Origin: Cardiobacteriales bacterium
Lineage (GTDB): Bacteria > Pseudomonadota > Gammaproteobacteria > Cardiobacteriales > Wohlfahrtiimonadaceae
Assembly: GCA_030150565.1 (NCBI GenBank)
Contig: JASLFR010000114.1
Coordinates: 1 to 10,462, forward strand
DNA length: 10,462 nt
Reading direction: 5' to 3'
The notes beneath the pieces were generated by a model. It was not told the origin of the DNA and searched no databases. It saw only the letters and a list, made by a program, of their open reading frames with translations. Shown in pieces: positions 1 through 6,164 of the stretch (position 1 is the first letter of the stretch; every line of letters starts with the position of its first letter). The position numbers were made by a program, and so were the translations under genes.

Positions 1-480
1 GCATTTCGCTGTATCGATATGGAGAGCGCTTACAATTCGATTCATTGGCAGAGTCTAATTTTGATTGTAGGGATGTTCCCTTTTGCGATTGCGCTACAAA
101 ATACGGGGGGAATCGATCTTGCGGTGCAAGGGCTTCTCTCAATTTTGGGGGATTCATCACCACGATTAATTATGATGGCGCTTTTTGCTCTAACGGCAAC
201 GATTGGTCTTGTGATCTCAAATACCGCAACGGCGGTTCTATTAGCCCCTATTGCGATTAATGTAGCGGAGCAGGTTGGAGTCTCCCCCTATCCGTTAGCG
301 CTTGCGGTGGCGACAGCGGCATCAGCTGCGTTTATGACGCCCGTTTCATCCCCTGTAAATACGCTTGTTGTCGCACCTGGAGGGTATAGCTTCTTCGACT
401 TTGTTCGCATCGGGGTTCCTTTTACCTTTATTGTGATGCTGTTAGCGATCTTTATTATTCCACTCTTTTTCCCTTTCTAG
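1..480 (+). CDS. SLC13/DASS-type transporter, C-terminal part (5' end outside window)
   Basis: The frame is open from base 1, so the gene begins upstream; 159 codons are visible before the TAG stop. The fragment is strongly hydrophobic, with about four membrane segments, and should be an inner-membrane permease. Two family hallmarks are visible: an SNT motif (fragment residues 73-75, ISNTATAVLLAPIAI), which in DASS transporters sits at a hairpin tip and contributes to the Na+/substrate site, and a segment at residues 107-123 (ASAAFMTPVSSPVNTLV) that fits the sodium:sulfate symporter signature as I remember it. The opening CIDMESAYNSIHW resembles the region after the TrkA_C domains of YfbS-like SLC13 proteins, but that part is not visible here. 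Known family substrates are sulfate, phosphate and di/tricarboxylates; the substrate cannot be assigned from this fragment. An ATG at 19 is internal and is not a real start. A strong terminator follows 27 bases after the stop. Confidence 0.9.
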   Translation, partial: AFRCIDMESAYNSIHWQSLILIVGMFPFAIALQNTGGIDLAVQGLLSILGDSSPRLIMMALFALTATIGLVISNTATAVLLAPIAINVAEQVGVSPYPLALAVATAASAAFMTPVSSPVNTLVVAPGGYSFFDFVRIGVPFTFIVMLLAIFIIPLFFPF

Positions 481-507
481 AGAGAGAGGAGAATATCTAG
501 AGAAGAG

Positions 508-538
508 AAAAGCGCCTTCATTTGGAGGCGCTTTTTTT
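508..538 (+). terminator. Rho-independent terminator between convergent genes
   Basis: A 12-bp stem (508-519 with 524-535, one G-T pair) with an ATTT loop is followed on the plus strand by seven T (532-538, the first four also pairing in the stem base). The core is AGCGCC/GGCGCT. It lies 27 bases after the SLC13-type stop. On the minus strand the same hairpin is followed by TTTT, so it probably also ends the transcript of the 560-1228 gene, making it bidirectional. Confidence 0.9.
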
Positions 539-559
539 AATCGTTAAATTTTTGTTAGA

Positions 560-1228
560 TCACCAGCTTGATCGAAGATCAGCTCGTTCACCTTGGGCTG
601 TTGCAACTTTACGTTTTGCGAATGCATCCACCGCATCTTCATAAATTTTGTAGATATCTGCTAAAAATCGTTCAGTATCGTTGAGCTCTTGAAGGAGCGC
701 CTTCTGCAAGATGCAGTTTTCAGGGTCGTTATACTCTGTACGAATCTCTAAAAGGAGCTGTAGCTGATTAAAATAATCCTCTGTAGAGAAGAGAATCTCT
801 TTAAATTCGTGGAATGAGTTGTGATTACCATCATCATGAATTGAGCGGTGATAGAGTGCAGCATCGATGCTCTTTAAGAGCATGCGGTCGAGAAGGGGGA
901 GAATATTCTCTCGGCGTAGAAGATCGATAAGAGAATCATTAAAGCCGAGCTTACGATACTCTTCCTCTGCTCGATGAGTATTAGAGTTAAAAAAGAGATG
1001 GATACGGCGTCTTAGAAGCCCTGCAACAGAATCATGGCTGAGCTGATTTAAGAGCCGAGCATAATTTTTAAGGAGTAGATCTCCCTCAATCTCCTGATGA
1101 AAAGTGGGGAAAGTAGGCTCTTCAAGATTGAGGCAGGGGAGATGTTCTCTCTCATTCATCTCTTGAAGATAGTGGGCAATGAGTGCACGAATATTCTGTT
1201 CGTTCCAAAGGGGAGTGTTTTGGTTCAT
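560..1228 (-). CDS. Unrecognised helical cytoplasmic protein (222 aa)
   Basis: I do not recognise the family. I chose the ATG at 1228 because GAGG (1240-1237) sits 8 bases upstream of it; the same frame could be extended to a TTG at 1252, which has no comparable ribosome-binding site and would add only eight residues. The protein has no signal peptide and no membrane segment. It reads as mostly amphipathic helix: Leu/Glu/Arg-rich stretches at about residues 8-28, 48-78, 86-125 and 140-205, separated by a polar His/Asn/Asp loop (residues 131-140, HDDGNHNSFH). The C-terminal tail is basic and polar (about 205-222). Residues 49-125 contain several Leu-Leu-Arg clusters that suggest a helical bundle or protein-protein contact, which is inference. 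It lies 216 bases downstream of ruvX in the same direction and may be read from that operon or its own promoter. Codon use looks like that of its neighbours. Function unknown. Confidence 0.8.
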   Translation of the reverse strand: MNQNTPLWNEQNIRALIAHYLQEMNEREHLPCLNLEEPTFPTFHQEIEGDLLLKNYARLLNQLSHDSVAGLLRRRIHLFFNSNTHRAEEEYRKLGFNDSLIDLLRRENILPLLDRMLLKSIDAALYHRSIHDDGNHNSFHEFKEILFSTEDYFNQLQLLLEIRTEYNDPENCILQKALLQELNDTERFLADIYKIYEDAVDAFAKRKVATAQGERADLRSSW

Positions 1229-1236
1229 AAATCGGA

Positions 1237-1240
1237 CCTC
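1237..1240 (-). promoter_or_regulatory. Ribosome-binding site deciding the start at 1228
   Basis: GAGG lies 8 bases upstream of the ATG at 1228. It falls inside the coding frame if translation began at the upstream TTG (1252), so it favours the shorter, 222-residue product. Confidence 0.6.
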
Positions 1241-1280
1241 AAATTCGATCAATTAGTAGATCTGCAAGGGGAACTTTTAA

Positions 1281-1317
1281 GCGCCTTAAGTGCTAAAAAT
1301 CAGCAGTTTTTAGGCGC
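1281..1317. repeat. Inverted repeat/hairpin upstream of the 222-aa gene
   Basis: Outer arms GCGCCT (1281-1286) and AGGCGC (1312-1317) enclose a second perfect inverted repeat, CTAAAAA (1293-1299) and TTTTTAG (1307-1313), with a 7-base loop; an alternative inner pairing TGCT/AGCA is also possible. Neither strand has a T-run directly after the stem, so it is not a standard terminator. It lies about 50 bases upstream of the GAGG/ATG of the 222-residue gene and about 130 bases after the ruvX stop, so in an RNA it would be a leader or intercistronic hairpin. Nothing else is clear in 1229-1444; I found no convincing terminator after ruvX and no convincing promoter. Confidence 0.5.
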
Positions 1318-1444
1318 ATAGAGTTAAATACCGTCTCTTGCAACGTTACCTCTTATGATAAGCGATAATAGAGATCCGAAATAATTTAACCGTTTGATTT
1401 CTGACTCATATCAGATATTGAAGGGGATCTTAATCTAAACTATT

Positions 1445-1882
1445 TCAATTTTTAAAGAAATGATCGATCGCATCACCATAATCATTGAAGTAGCGCTCTA
1501 AGATGAGGGCGGCGGCAAGCGCGTCGAGCTTCCCCCTCTTTCCTCGATCTGAGGGGCGAAGATACTGCTCACTCTCTTGTGAAGTGTGCCCTTCATCAAT
1601 CTCAAAGAGGGGGAGGCCAAAGCGTCCGTGAAGCCGATTGCCAAATTTGCGAATTTTTCGAATGCTCTCTGTCTCTTTACCATCAGCGGTGTAGGGGATA
1701 CCGATCACAAAAGCATCAATCTCCCACTCTTTGATGAGGGATTCGATAAGCTCCCAGTCAGGTTTACCCTGATTAGAGTTGATAATCATGAGGGGTTGAG
1801 CAGTACGACTAATGCTATTACCTACTGCAATGCCGATATTCTTCTCACCATAATCGAACCCTAAAAAATACTCATGCGCCAT
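1445..1882 (-). CDS. ruvX: RuvX/YqgF: pre-16S rRNA nuclease / putative Holliday junction resolvase
   Basis: A 145-residue RNase H-fold protein of normal family length. YqgF homologues act in the cytoplasm in 16S rRNA 5'-end maturation and were first predicted as Holliday junction resolvases. In order: the N-terminal LGFDYGEKNIGIAVG strand-turn (residues 7-21, catalytic Asp10), VIGIPYTADGKETE (59-72), the acidic motif IDEGHTS (95-101, Glu97) and the C-terminal KLDALAAALILERYF (118-132, Asp120). The three expected acidic residues are present. The usual DERLT motif reads DEGHT here, so the Arg and Leu are replaced (see findings). The ATG at 1882 is preceded by AGAGGA 6 bases upstream, placed just past the stop of the TSUP gene (12-base gap), so the two are very probably one transcript. 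In E. coli the gene usually follows yqgE; that partner is not here. Confidence 0.95.
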   Translation of the reverse strand: MAHEYFLGFDYGEKNIGIAVGNSISRTAQPLMIINSNQGKPDWELIESLIKEWEIDAFVIGIPYTADGKETESIRKIRKFGNRLHGRFGLPLFEIDEGHTSQESEQYLRPSDRGKRGKLDALAAALILERYFNDYGDAIDHFFKN

Positions 1883-1894
1883 AAATAATCCTCT

Positions 1895-2662
1895 TTATGA
1901 AAAGTATTCAGTATAGATGAGATAGCCCGACATCGAAAAAGAGATGCTCACTAGGAGATATTTCACCATCTTTGGCCCAAGCTTCATTGCATAATGGGCG
2001 CCAAGATAGCTTCCTAACATGAAAGCTACGCCAAGCGTGATACCGATGCCCCAATTCACAAAGCCGCTAAAGTAGAAGATGACAAAAGCGGCAACGTTGC
2101 TTACAAAGTTCATAAAACGGGCAAGAGCGGCTGAACGCATAAGATCCTGTTTTAGAAAGGCGTGTGCAATCACAGTCCAGAAGCTTCCCGCTCCAGGACC
2201 TGCAAACCCATCATAAAACCCGAGCCCTGAGCCGATTGCGAGCTGTTTTTTTCCACTCACTTTTTCGTTGTAGATGATGCTCTTCGATTGTGGTTTGGGG
2301 AGCAGCATATAGATTCCGATCGCAATAAAGAGGGGAGGGAGCAATTTTTTAATGATTGAAGCATCAAGACTCAAGATGAGCAGTGCGCCTAAAATAGCCC
2401 CTACGATGGTGCCCACTGTTGCGGGAATCCAATATTTTGGTTTGAGCATCTTGCGGCGAATAAAGGTGAAAGCGGAGGTCCCCGTGCCAAATGAGCTCAA
2501 TAATTTAGCAGTTGCTAATACTTCATAAGCGGGCATGCCTGTTGCAAAGAGAGCAGGTGTGGTGATTAAGCCAGCGCCCCCTGCGGCTGCATCAATAACC
2601 CCAGCGAGTACCACTACAATAAAGAGAAGCAGAAAGATCTGCGGTGCGATTTCCATAAACAT
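1895..2662 (-). CDS. TSUP-family (TauE/SafE, YfcA-like) membrane transporter
   Basis: A 255-residue integral inner-membrane protein with about eight hydrophobic segments and the internal duplication typical of the sulfite exporter TauE/SafE (DUF81) family. The two repeat signatures are visible: GVIDAAAGGAGLITTPAL (residues 21-38) and GLGFYDGFAGPGAGSFW (146-162); the second is close to the YfcA form. The end, with GAHYAMKLGPKMVKYLL (221-237), is also typical. Family members move sulfur-containing anions or small organic sulfonates or acids, but YfcA itself has no settled substrate, so none is assigned. The ATG at 2662 has GAGG (2675-2672) 9 bases upstream; an ATG at 2656, two codons later, is a less well spaced alternative. 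It is the first gene of a probable TSUP-ruvX unit; the region upstream holds a candidate promoter at 2855-2884. Confidence 0.93.
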   Translation of the reverse strand: MFMEIAPQIFLLLFIVVVLAGVIDAAAGGAGLITTPALFATGMPAYEVLATAKLLSSFGTGTSAFTFIRRKMLKPKYWIPATVGTIVGAILGALLILSLDASIIKKLLPPLFIAIGIYMLLPKPQSKSIIYNEKVSGKKQLAIGSGLGFYDGFAGPGAGSFWTVIAHAFLKQDLMRSAALARFMNFVSNVAAFVIFYFSGFVNWGIGITLGVAFMLGSYLGAHYAMKLGPKMVKYLLVSISFSMSGYLIYTEYFS

Positions 2663-2782
2663 ACATAACTACCTCAGCATTTTATTATCATTATTTCTAT
2701 GCGGGTGCTCTAAATCGACACAAAAAGAGGAGGGATGAGTCAATGATTCAACTCACCATAGAATAAGATTTAGAGTAGATCC

Positions 2783-2843
2783 GTTCGCATGTAGCAGTAA
2801 GAAGAGGGGAGACTACTACAAAGAAGTGAGATAATGTGCGAAC
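2783..2843 (-). other. Long imperfect hairpin, possible structured leader or small RNA
   Basis: GTTCGCA (2783-2789) pairs with TGCGAAC (2837-2843). Inside it, TGTAGCAGT (2790-2798) pairs with ACTACTACA (2812-2820) with a single C-A mismatch, leaving a 13-base loop (2799-2811) and a one-sided bulge of 16 bases (2821-2836). Read on the minus strand the loop is CTCCCCTCTTCTT, a pyrimidine-rich sequence complementary to Shine-Dalgarno-type sequences. The structure would begin about five bases after the predicted start of transcription from the 2855-2884 promoter. Confidence 0.4.
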
Positions 2844-2854
2844 AAAGAGTTACT

Positions 2855-2884
2855 ATCTTATCCATTTATTGCGCTTAATAGCAA
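2855..2884 (-). promoter_or_regulatory. Candidate sigma70-type promoter for the TSUP-ruvX unit
   Basis: On the minus strand TTGCTA (2884-2879, 4 of 6 matches to TTGACA) is followed after 18 bases by TAAGAT (2860-2855, 4 of 6 to TATAAT). Transcription would begin near 2848. Other AT-rich hexamers nearer the gene (for example GATAAT at 2689-2684) would start transcription inside the ribosome-binding site and are less plausible. Confidence 0.35.
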
Positions 2885-2895
2885 GACGTGCGGAT

Positions 2896-2930
2896 AAAAA
2901 AGCCTCAATTAAGTGACTAATTGAGGCTTT
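2896..2930 (-). terminator. Rho-independent terminator of pepN
   Basis: A perfect 13-bp stem (2899-2911 with 2918-2930) with loop AGTGAC is followed on the minus strand by an unbroken run of six T (2901-2896, partly within the stem base). It lies 27 bases after the pepN stop codon. On the plus strand the stem is followed only by AA, so it acts in the minus direction. Confidence 0.9.
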
Positions 2931-2957
2931 AATTGTGAATTAAAAGGGGAGTTTACT

Positions 2958-5510
2958 CTACTGCATCTCTTTAGTGATCTGCTCGAGTTGCTCCTTAAAA
3001 TTTGGGGAGAATGTATGCCCCTTTTCGCTCTTCAAGAGTGAGAGAACCTCCTCTTTTAGATTATTCGTATGAAGCTCAAGGCGGCTAAAGGGGGTGAGTA
3101 GGCGCGCCGCTGTTTGTGGGTTGATCGCATCTACTCGCTTAATCGCTTCAAAGAGCCATCTGAATGCAGGTGCCCCTTCACGAGCAAGGAGGGGGAGGTT
3201 TCGCCCAATGGAGCTTAGGAGTGCTCGTACTCGATTAGGATTACTGTAGGAGAAGCGGGGATCGCAGCTCAATGCCTCTACCTCATCGAGTGTAATTGTG
3301 GGGGCGCTTGCTTGGAGCGAGAACCAGCGATCGATCACATTGGGGTGGTCTGCAAAAAGGGTGGCAAAATGGGTGAGTACCTCCTCTTTTTGGGGAAGAT
3401 TACGCTCAACAATCGCTCTTAACGCTGCTAAACGATCACTCATATTTTGGCTCTTTTCGTACGCCTCTTGAATAAGCGGCTCATATTGAGGCAGATAGCT
3501 TGAGAGGGTGAGGGCATAATTTTTAAGGCTTCGTGCAGCGGCGCTCTCTTCGCTCTGTAATCTTTGATAGATCCCGCTCCATTCGTTAGAGAAGGTTTCA
3601 GCAAGAGTCCGTTTTAATCCATCAATGCGGTTATGTAACTGCTCAGCGGTAAGATCAGGCTCAAGATCACGCTCCTGCATCAATTCGCTTAGCGCTGGGA
3701 AGCTTAAAAGAAGCGTTAGAAATTGTGGATCACTCTGATCCTTTAGAAGAGCTCTAAAGAGTTTTTCAAGGCGAAGCGTTCGTTCTTCATGATAACGGGG
3801 ATTGAGTAGTAGCTCCCGATAGAGGGTTTGTGCCGCATCCCAACGGGCGAAATGATCGGTCTCGTGCGTAATGATCAATTCAAGTTGATCGAGCGAATAG
3901 TCGTAATGGTAGGTGACAGGCGCTGAAAATTGGCGCATAAAGATGGGGGTAGGATGCTCCTCAATATTATGGAACATCAAGCACTGAGCTGCTTCTTGAA
4001 GCACAAAAGTCTCCTCTAAAAGGAGCTCTCCAGTCTGGCTCATAAGTGCATACTTAATAGGGATTACCTGATTATGCTTCTCATTAAATTGAGCCTCTGG
4101 CGTTGAAGTGAGCCGTTGACGAAGTGAGAGGCGTAAGATCTTATTCGGCTCGTCGTAGAAGGTCTCTGCTAAGATTTGGGGCGTTCCTGCTTGTGAATAC
4201 CAATACTCAAAATTGGGGAGTGAACGCCCAAATCCATACTCCATCGCTGAGAGAAAATGATCAGTGGTAACTGCCTCTCCATCGTGGCGTCTTATATACT
4301 CTGCAAACCCTTTCTGGAAACGCTCTTCCCCTAAAATTGTATGGTAGAGGCGTACCACTTCAGCCCCTTTTTCATAGATTGTAGTGGTGTAGAGATTTGC
4401 AATGCTCTTTACACTATCGGGGCGAATCGGGTGGGCAAGGGGACCTGCATCTTCAGGAAATTGCTCTTGGCGCAAGATTTTTACATCCTCAATCCGCTTA
4501 ATACCAGCGTGGTAGTGATCTGCCATATACTCCTGCTCACGGAAGACCGTTAACCCCTCTTTAAGTGAGAGATTAAACCAGTCCTGACAGGTGATGCGAT
4601 TGCCTGTCCAGTTGTGGAAGTACTCATGCGCAATCACCGCATCGACCCAGCGAAAATCATCATCTGTTGCTGTTTGAGGATCGGCCAGCACAAATTTACT
4701 ATTGAAGATATTGAGCCCTTTATTCTCCATCGCCCCCCCATTAAAATCGTTAACGGCGACGATGTTGTAGTAATCAAGATCACAAATTAAACCAAAACGC
4801 TCCTCATCCCACTTCATTGCACGCTTTAGCGATTGTAAGGCGAAGTGGCACTGATCGATAAAGGGGGCTTGTGCATAGATGCGAAGCTCTACCGCACTTC
4901 CATCAGGACGGATGTGCTGATCCTCAATATAGGCTAAATCACCAGCCACTAACGCAAAGAGATAGGTCGGTTTGGGGAAGGGATCGTGCCAAATGGCGTA
5001 ATGTTTTCCATCTTCAAGATCACCCTTCGCTTCTAAATTTCCGTTAGAGAGGAGAATGGGATATTTTTGATCAGCAATAATCTTCACCCGATAGGTAGCC
5101 ATAATATCGGGGCGATCGGCAAAGTAGGTGATGGAGCGGAATCCTTGCGGTTCACAATCGCTACAGAAGAGCCCAGCAGTCATAAAGAGCCCAACAAGCG
5201 CCTGATTCTCTTCGGGGGAGATCTCATTTTTAATGGAGAGGGTTACCTCTTGAGGAAGATCGATTAAGAGAAGATCATCCCCCTCTCTAATCACCTGTTG
5301 AGCGGAGATTCCTTCAATCTCAAGTAGCGTTAAAGCTGAACTACCATTGAGACGAAATCGATTCTCTCCATCAACTGCATCACTCTTTTTAAGGGTGAAA
5401 CGGCTCTCAACTAGACTCTTTTTAGGATCGAGATGAAATGTAAGATCGAGATGCTCAATGAGGTAGCTTGGGGCTTCATAAGCGAGCCGATAGAGGCGTT
5501 GATCAGTCAT
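2958..5510 (-). CDS. pepN: Aminopeptidase N (M1 family zinc metallopeptidase)
   Basis: An 850-residue cytosolic enzyme that removes N-terminal residues from peptides, close to the 870 residues of E. coli PepN. The order is N-terminal beta domain (about 1-190), thermolysin-like catalytic domain (about 190-440), an Ig-like domain and a C-terminal helical-repeat domain. Visible active-site elements are GAMEN (259-263, Glu262 binding the substrate amino group), HEYFH (295-299, zinc ligands His295 and His299, catalytic Glu296), the third zinc ligand Glu318 in LKEGL, and Tyr379 in TIYEKGAEV as transition-state stabiliser. Glu120 in the CEPQGFR segment matches the other N-terminus-binding acid. The residue before GAMEN is Gly258 where E. 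coli has Met260 (see findings). The ATG at 5510 has AAAGGAG 6 bases upstream. It lies 23 bases after an exported-protein gene, probably in the same transcript, and ends at a strong terminator. Confidence 0.98.
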   Translation of the reverse strand: MTDQRLYRLAYEAPSYLIEHLDLTFHLDPKKSLVESRFTLKKSDAVDGENRFRLNGSSALTLLEIEGISAQQVIREGDDLLLIDLPQEVTLSIKNEISPEENQALVGLFMTAGLFCSDCEPQGFRSITYFADRPDIMATYRVKIIADQKYPILLSNGNLEAKGDLEDGKHYAIWHDPFPKPTYLFALVAGDLAYIEDQHIRPDGSAVELRIYAQAPFIDQCHFALQSLKRAMKWDEERFGLICDLDYYNIVAVNDFNGGAMENKGLNIFNSKFVLADPQTATDDDFRWVDAVIAHEYFHNWTGNRITCQDWFNLSLKEGLTVFREQEYMADHYHAGIKRIEDVKILRQEQFPEDAGPLAHPIRPDSVKSIANLYTTTIYEKGAEVVRLYHTILGEERFQKGFAEYIRRHDGEAVTTDHFLSAMEYGFGRSLPNFEYWYSQAGTPQILAETFYDEPNKILRLSLRQRLTSTPEAQFNEKHNQVIPIKYALMSQTGELLLEETFVLQEAAQCLMFHNIEEHPTPIFMRQFSAPVTYHYDYSLDQLELIITHETDHFARWDAAQTLYRELLLNPRYHEERTLRLEKLFRALLKDQSDPQFLTLLLSFPALSELMQERDLEPDLTAEQLHNRIDGLKRTLAETFSNEWSGIYQRLQSEESAAARSLKNYALTLSSYLPQYEPLIQEAYEKSQNMSDRLAALRAIVERNLPQKEEVLTHFATLFADHPNVIDRWFSLQASAPTITLDEVEALSCDPRFSYSNPNRVRALLSSIGRNLPLLAREGAPAFRWLFEAIKRVDAINPQTAARLLTPFSRLELHTNNLKEEVLSLLKSEKGHTFSPNFKEQLEQITKEMQ

Positions 5511-5516
5511 AGCGTG

Positions 5517-5523
5517 CTCCTTT
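5517..5523 (-). promoter_or_regulatory. Strong ribosome-binding site of pepN
   Basis: AAAGGAG lies 6 bases before the pepN ATG, within the 23-base gap after the upstream gene. It fixes the start and suggests efficient independent initiation. Confidence 0.7.
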
Positions 5524-5533
5524 GTAGGGTAAA

Positions 5534-6094
5534 TTATTTCAGTTGAAGAGTATCGATAATGGCGCCTAGCGCCTCTGGAAAGCGCTCAGAGCTAGCACAA
5601 AAAACATCGACCGAATTGAGGGTTAACTGCATCTGGCAGAGTTCATGATTTTTACGATCATCCACCTCATGGCGCACTTCATACCGAGCATTGTTAAGGA
5701 GGGTATCTTTCTGAGTGATTCGATACTCTACCCCTTCAAGATCTTCAAATTGCTCATTGAGCGCTAGAATAAGCCTCTCAAAATTGGGCTGTTTTCGCTC
5801 TGAGAAGGGGATTGAGAAAGCGTAAACAGTGGTTGTGGGGGATTGTTGCAAAAGGGTGAGATGCTCATAGGGGAGACCTGGCATTCGCGCGCTAATAAAA
5901 TCACGGCGATTTCCCATCTTATTGGTGTAGTGACTATCGAGCGTCAATTGGTAGAGCCCATCACTGGTGGAGACTTTTTTAGGGGTGATCTCCCCTGCTG
6001 GGCGATCCTCAATCACCATCTCTGCAGAGAGGAGTGTAGGAATTAGCAGCAGTAGGGGGAAGAGACGGAATGATTTAGATAGATTAGTGAACAT
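5534..6094 (-). CDS. Unrecognised exported (periplasmic) protein, 186 aa
   Basis: I do not recognise a family. The N-terminus is a classical Sec signal peptide: a short basic part (Lys7, Arg10), a hydrophobic core LFPLLLLIPTLL (11-22) and a likely cleavage after Ala24 (LLSA/EM). There is no lipobox Cys. The mature part of about 160 residues has no membrane segment and reads as mixed alpha/beta, with short strands (for example LYQLTLDSHY, TTTVYAFSIPF, YEVRHEV, MQLTLNSVDVF) and a helix near residues 103-117. It carries just two cysteines, Cys153 and Cys166, which could form a disulfide in the periplasm. The ATG at 6094 has AGAGGAG 5 bases upstream. It lies between murI (70-base gap) and pepN (23-base gap), so it probably shares a transcript with pepN. 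That it serves peptide or cell-wall turnover with those genes is only a guess from position. Confidence 0.85.
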   Translation of the reverse strand: MFTNLSKSFRLFPLLLLIPTLLSAEMVIEDRPAGEITPKKVSTSDGLYQLTLDSHYTNKMGNRRDFISARMPGLPYEHLTLLQQSPTTTVYAFSIPFSERKQPNFERLILALNEQFEDLEGVEYRITQKDTLLNNARYEVRHEVDDRKNHELCQMQLTLNSVDVFCASSERFPEALGAIIDTLQLK

Positions 6095-6126
6095 CGATAC
6101 TCCTCTTTTTATAGATGAGAGAATAG

Positions 6127-6164
6127 AAAAATTGATCCTATAAAGGATAGCATAGTGATCCTTT
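6127..6164 (-). promoter_or_regulatory. Two overlapping small hairpins after murI (weak terminator or attenuator-like)
   Basis: Read on the minus strand, AAAGGAT (6164-6158) can pair with ATCCTTT (6148-6142); the same ATCCT (6148-6144) can instead pair with AGGAT (6139-6135). The second hairpin is followed after CAA by a five-T run (6131-6127). The stems are short (7 and 5 bp), so termination would be weak and partial. On the plus strand the larger hairpin is followed by T-rich sequence, but no plus-strand gene needs it. Confidence 0.3.

Larger units (their letters stand above)
2663..2957. other. 295-base intergenic region between pepN and the TSUP gene
   Basis: From high to low coordinates it holds the pepN terminator (2896-2930), a candidate minus-strand promoter (2855-2884), a long imperfect hairpin (2783-2843), an approximately 100-base stretch with a weak TGAGT/ACTCA inverted repeat near 2736-2755, and the TSUP ribosome-binding site (2675-2672). 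No protein-coding frame here is convincing. The leader from the candidate promoter to the TSUP start would be about 185 bases, long enough for a regulatory leader or a separate small RNA; neither is shown. Confidence 0.5.

Noticed and set aside
1..480. Treating the SLC13-type frame as a complete small protein starting at the ATG at 19
   Set aside because: The frame is open to base 1, there is no ribosome-binding site in the 18 bases before the ATG, and the residues before it fit the family, so it is a truncated view of a larger gene.
481..511. Purine-rich run after the SLC13-type stop as a repeat element
   Set aside because: GAGAG-type runs are common throughout this window and this one has no regular unit.
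1228..1252. TTG start for the unrecognised protein, giving 230 residues
   Set aside because: No ribosome-binding site precedes it, while GAGG is well placed for the ATG at 1228.
1586..1864. Plus-strand open frame of 92 codons opposite ruvX
   Set aside because: It lies wholly inside ruvX on the other strand, resembles no protein, and is expected as a shadow frame; the same applies to other long frames opposite pepN, murI and the NCS2 gene.
2684..2689. GATAAT near the TSUP gene as its -10 promoter box
   Set aside because: Transcription would begin within the GAGG ribosome-binding site and the best -35 candidate is 19 bases away with weak matches.
2770..2865. A 31-codon minus-strand frame (ATG at 2865) in the pepN-TSUP intergenic region
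   Set aside because: It has no ribosome-binding site, an odd composition with four cysteines, and coincides with the long hairpin, which explains the sequence better.
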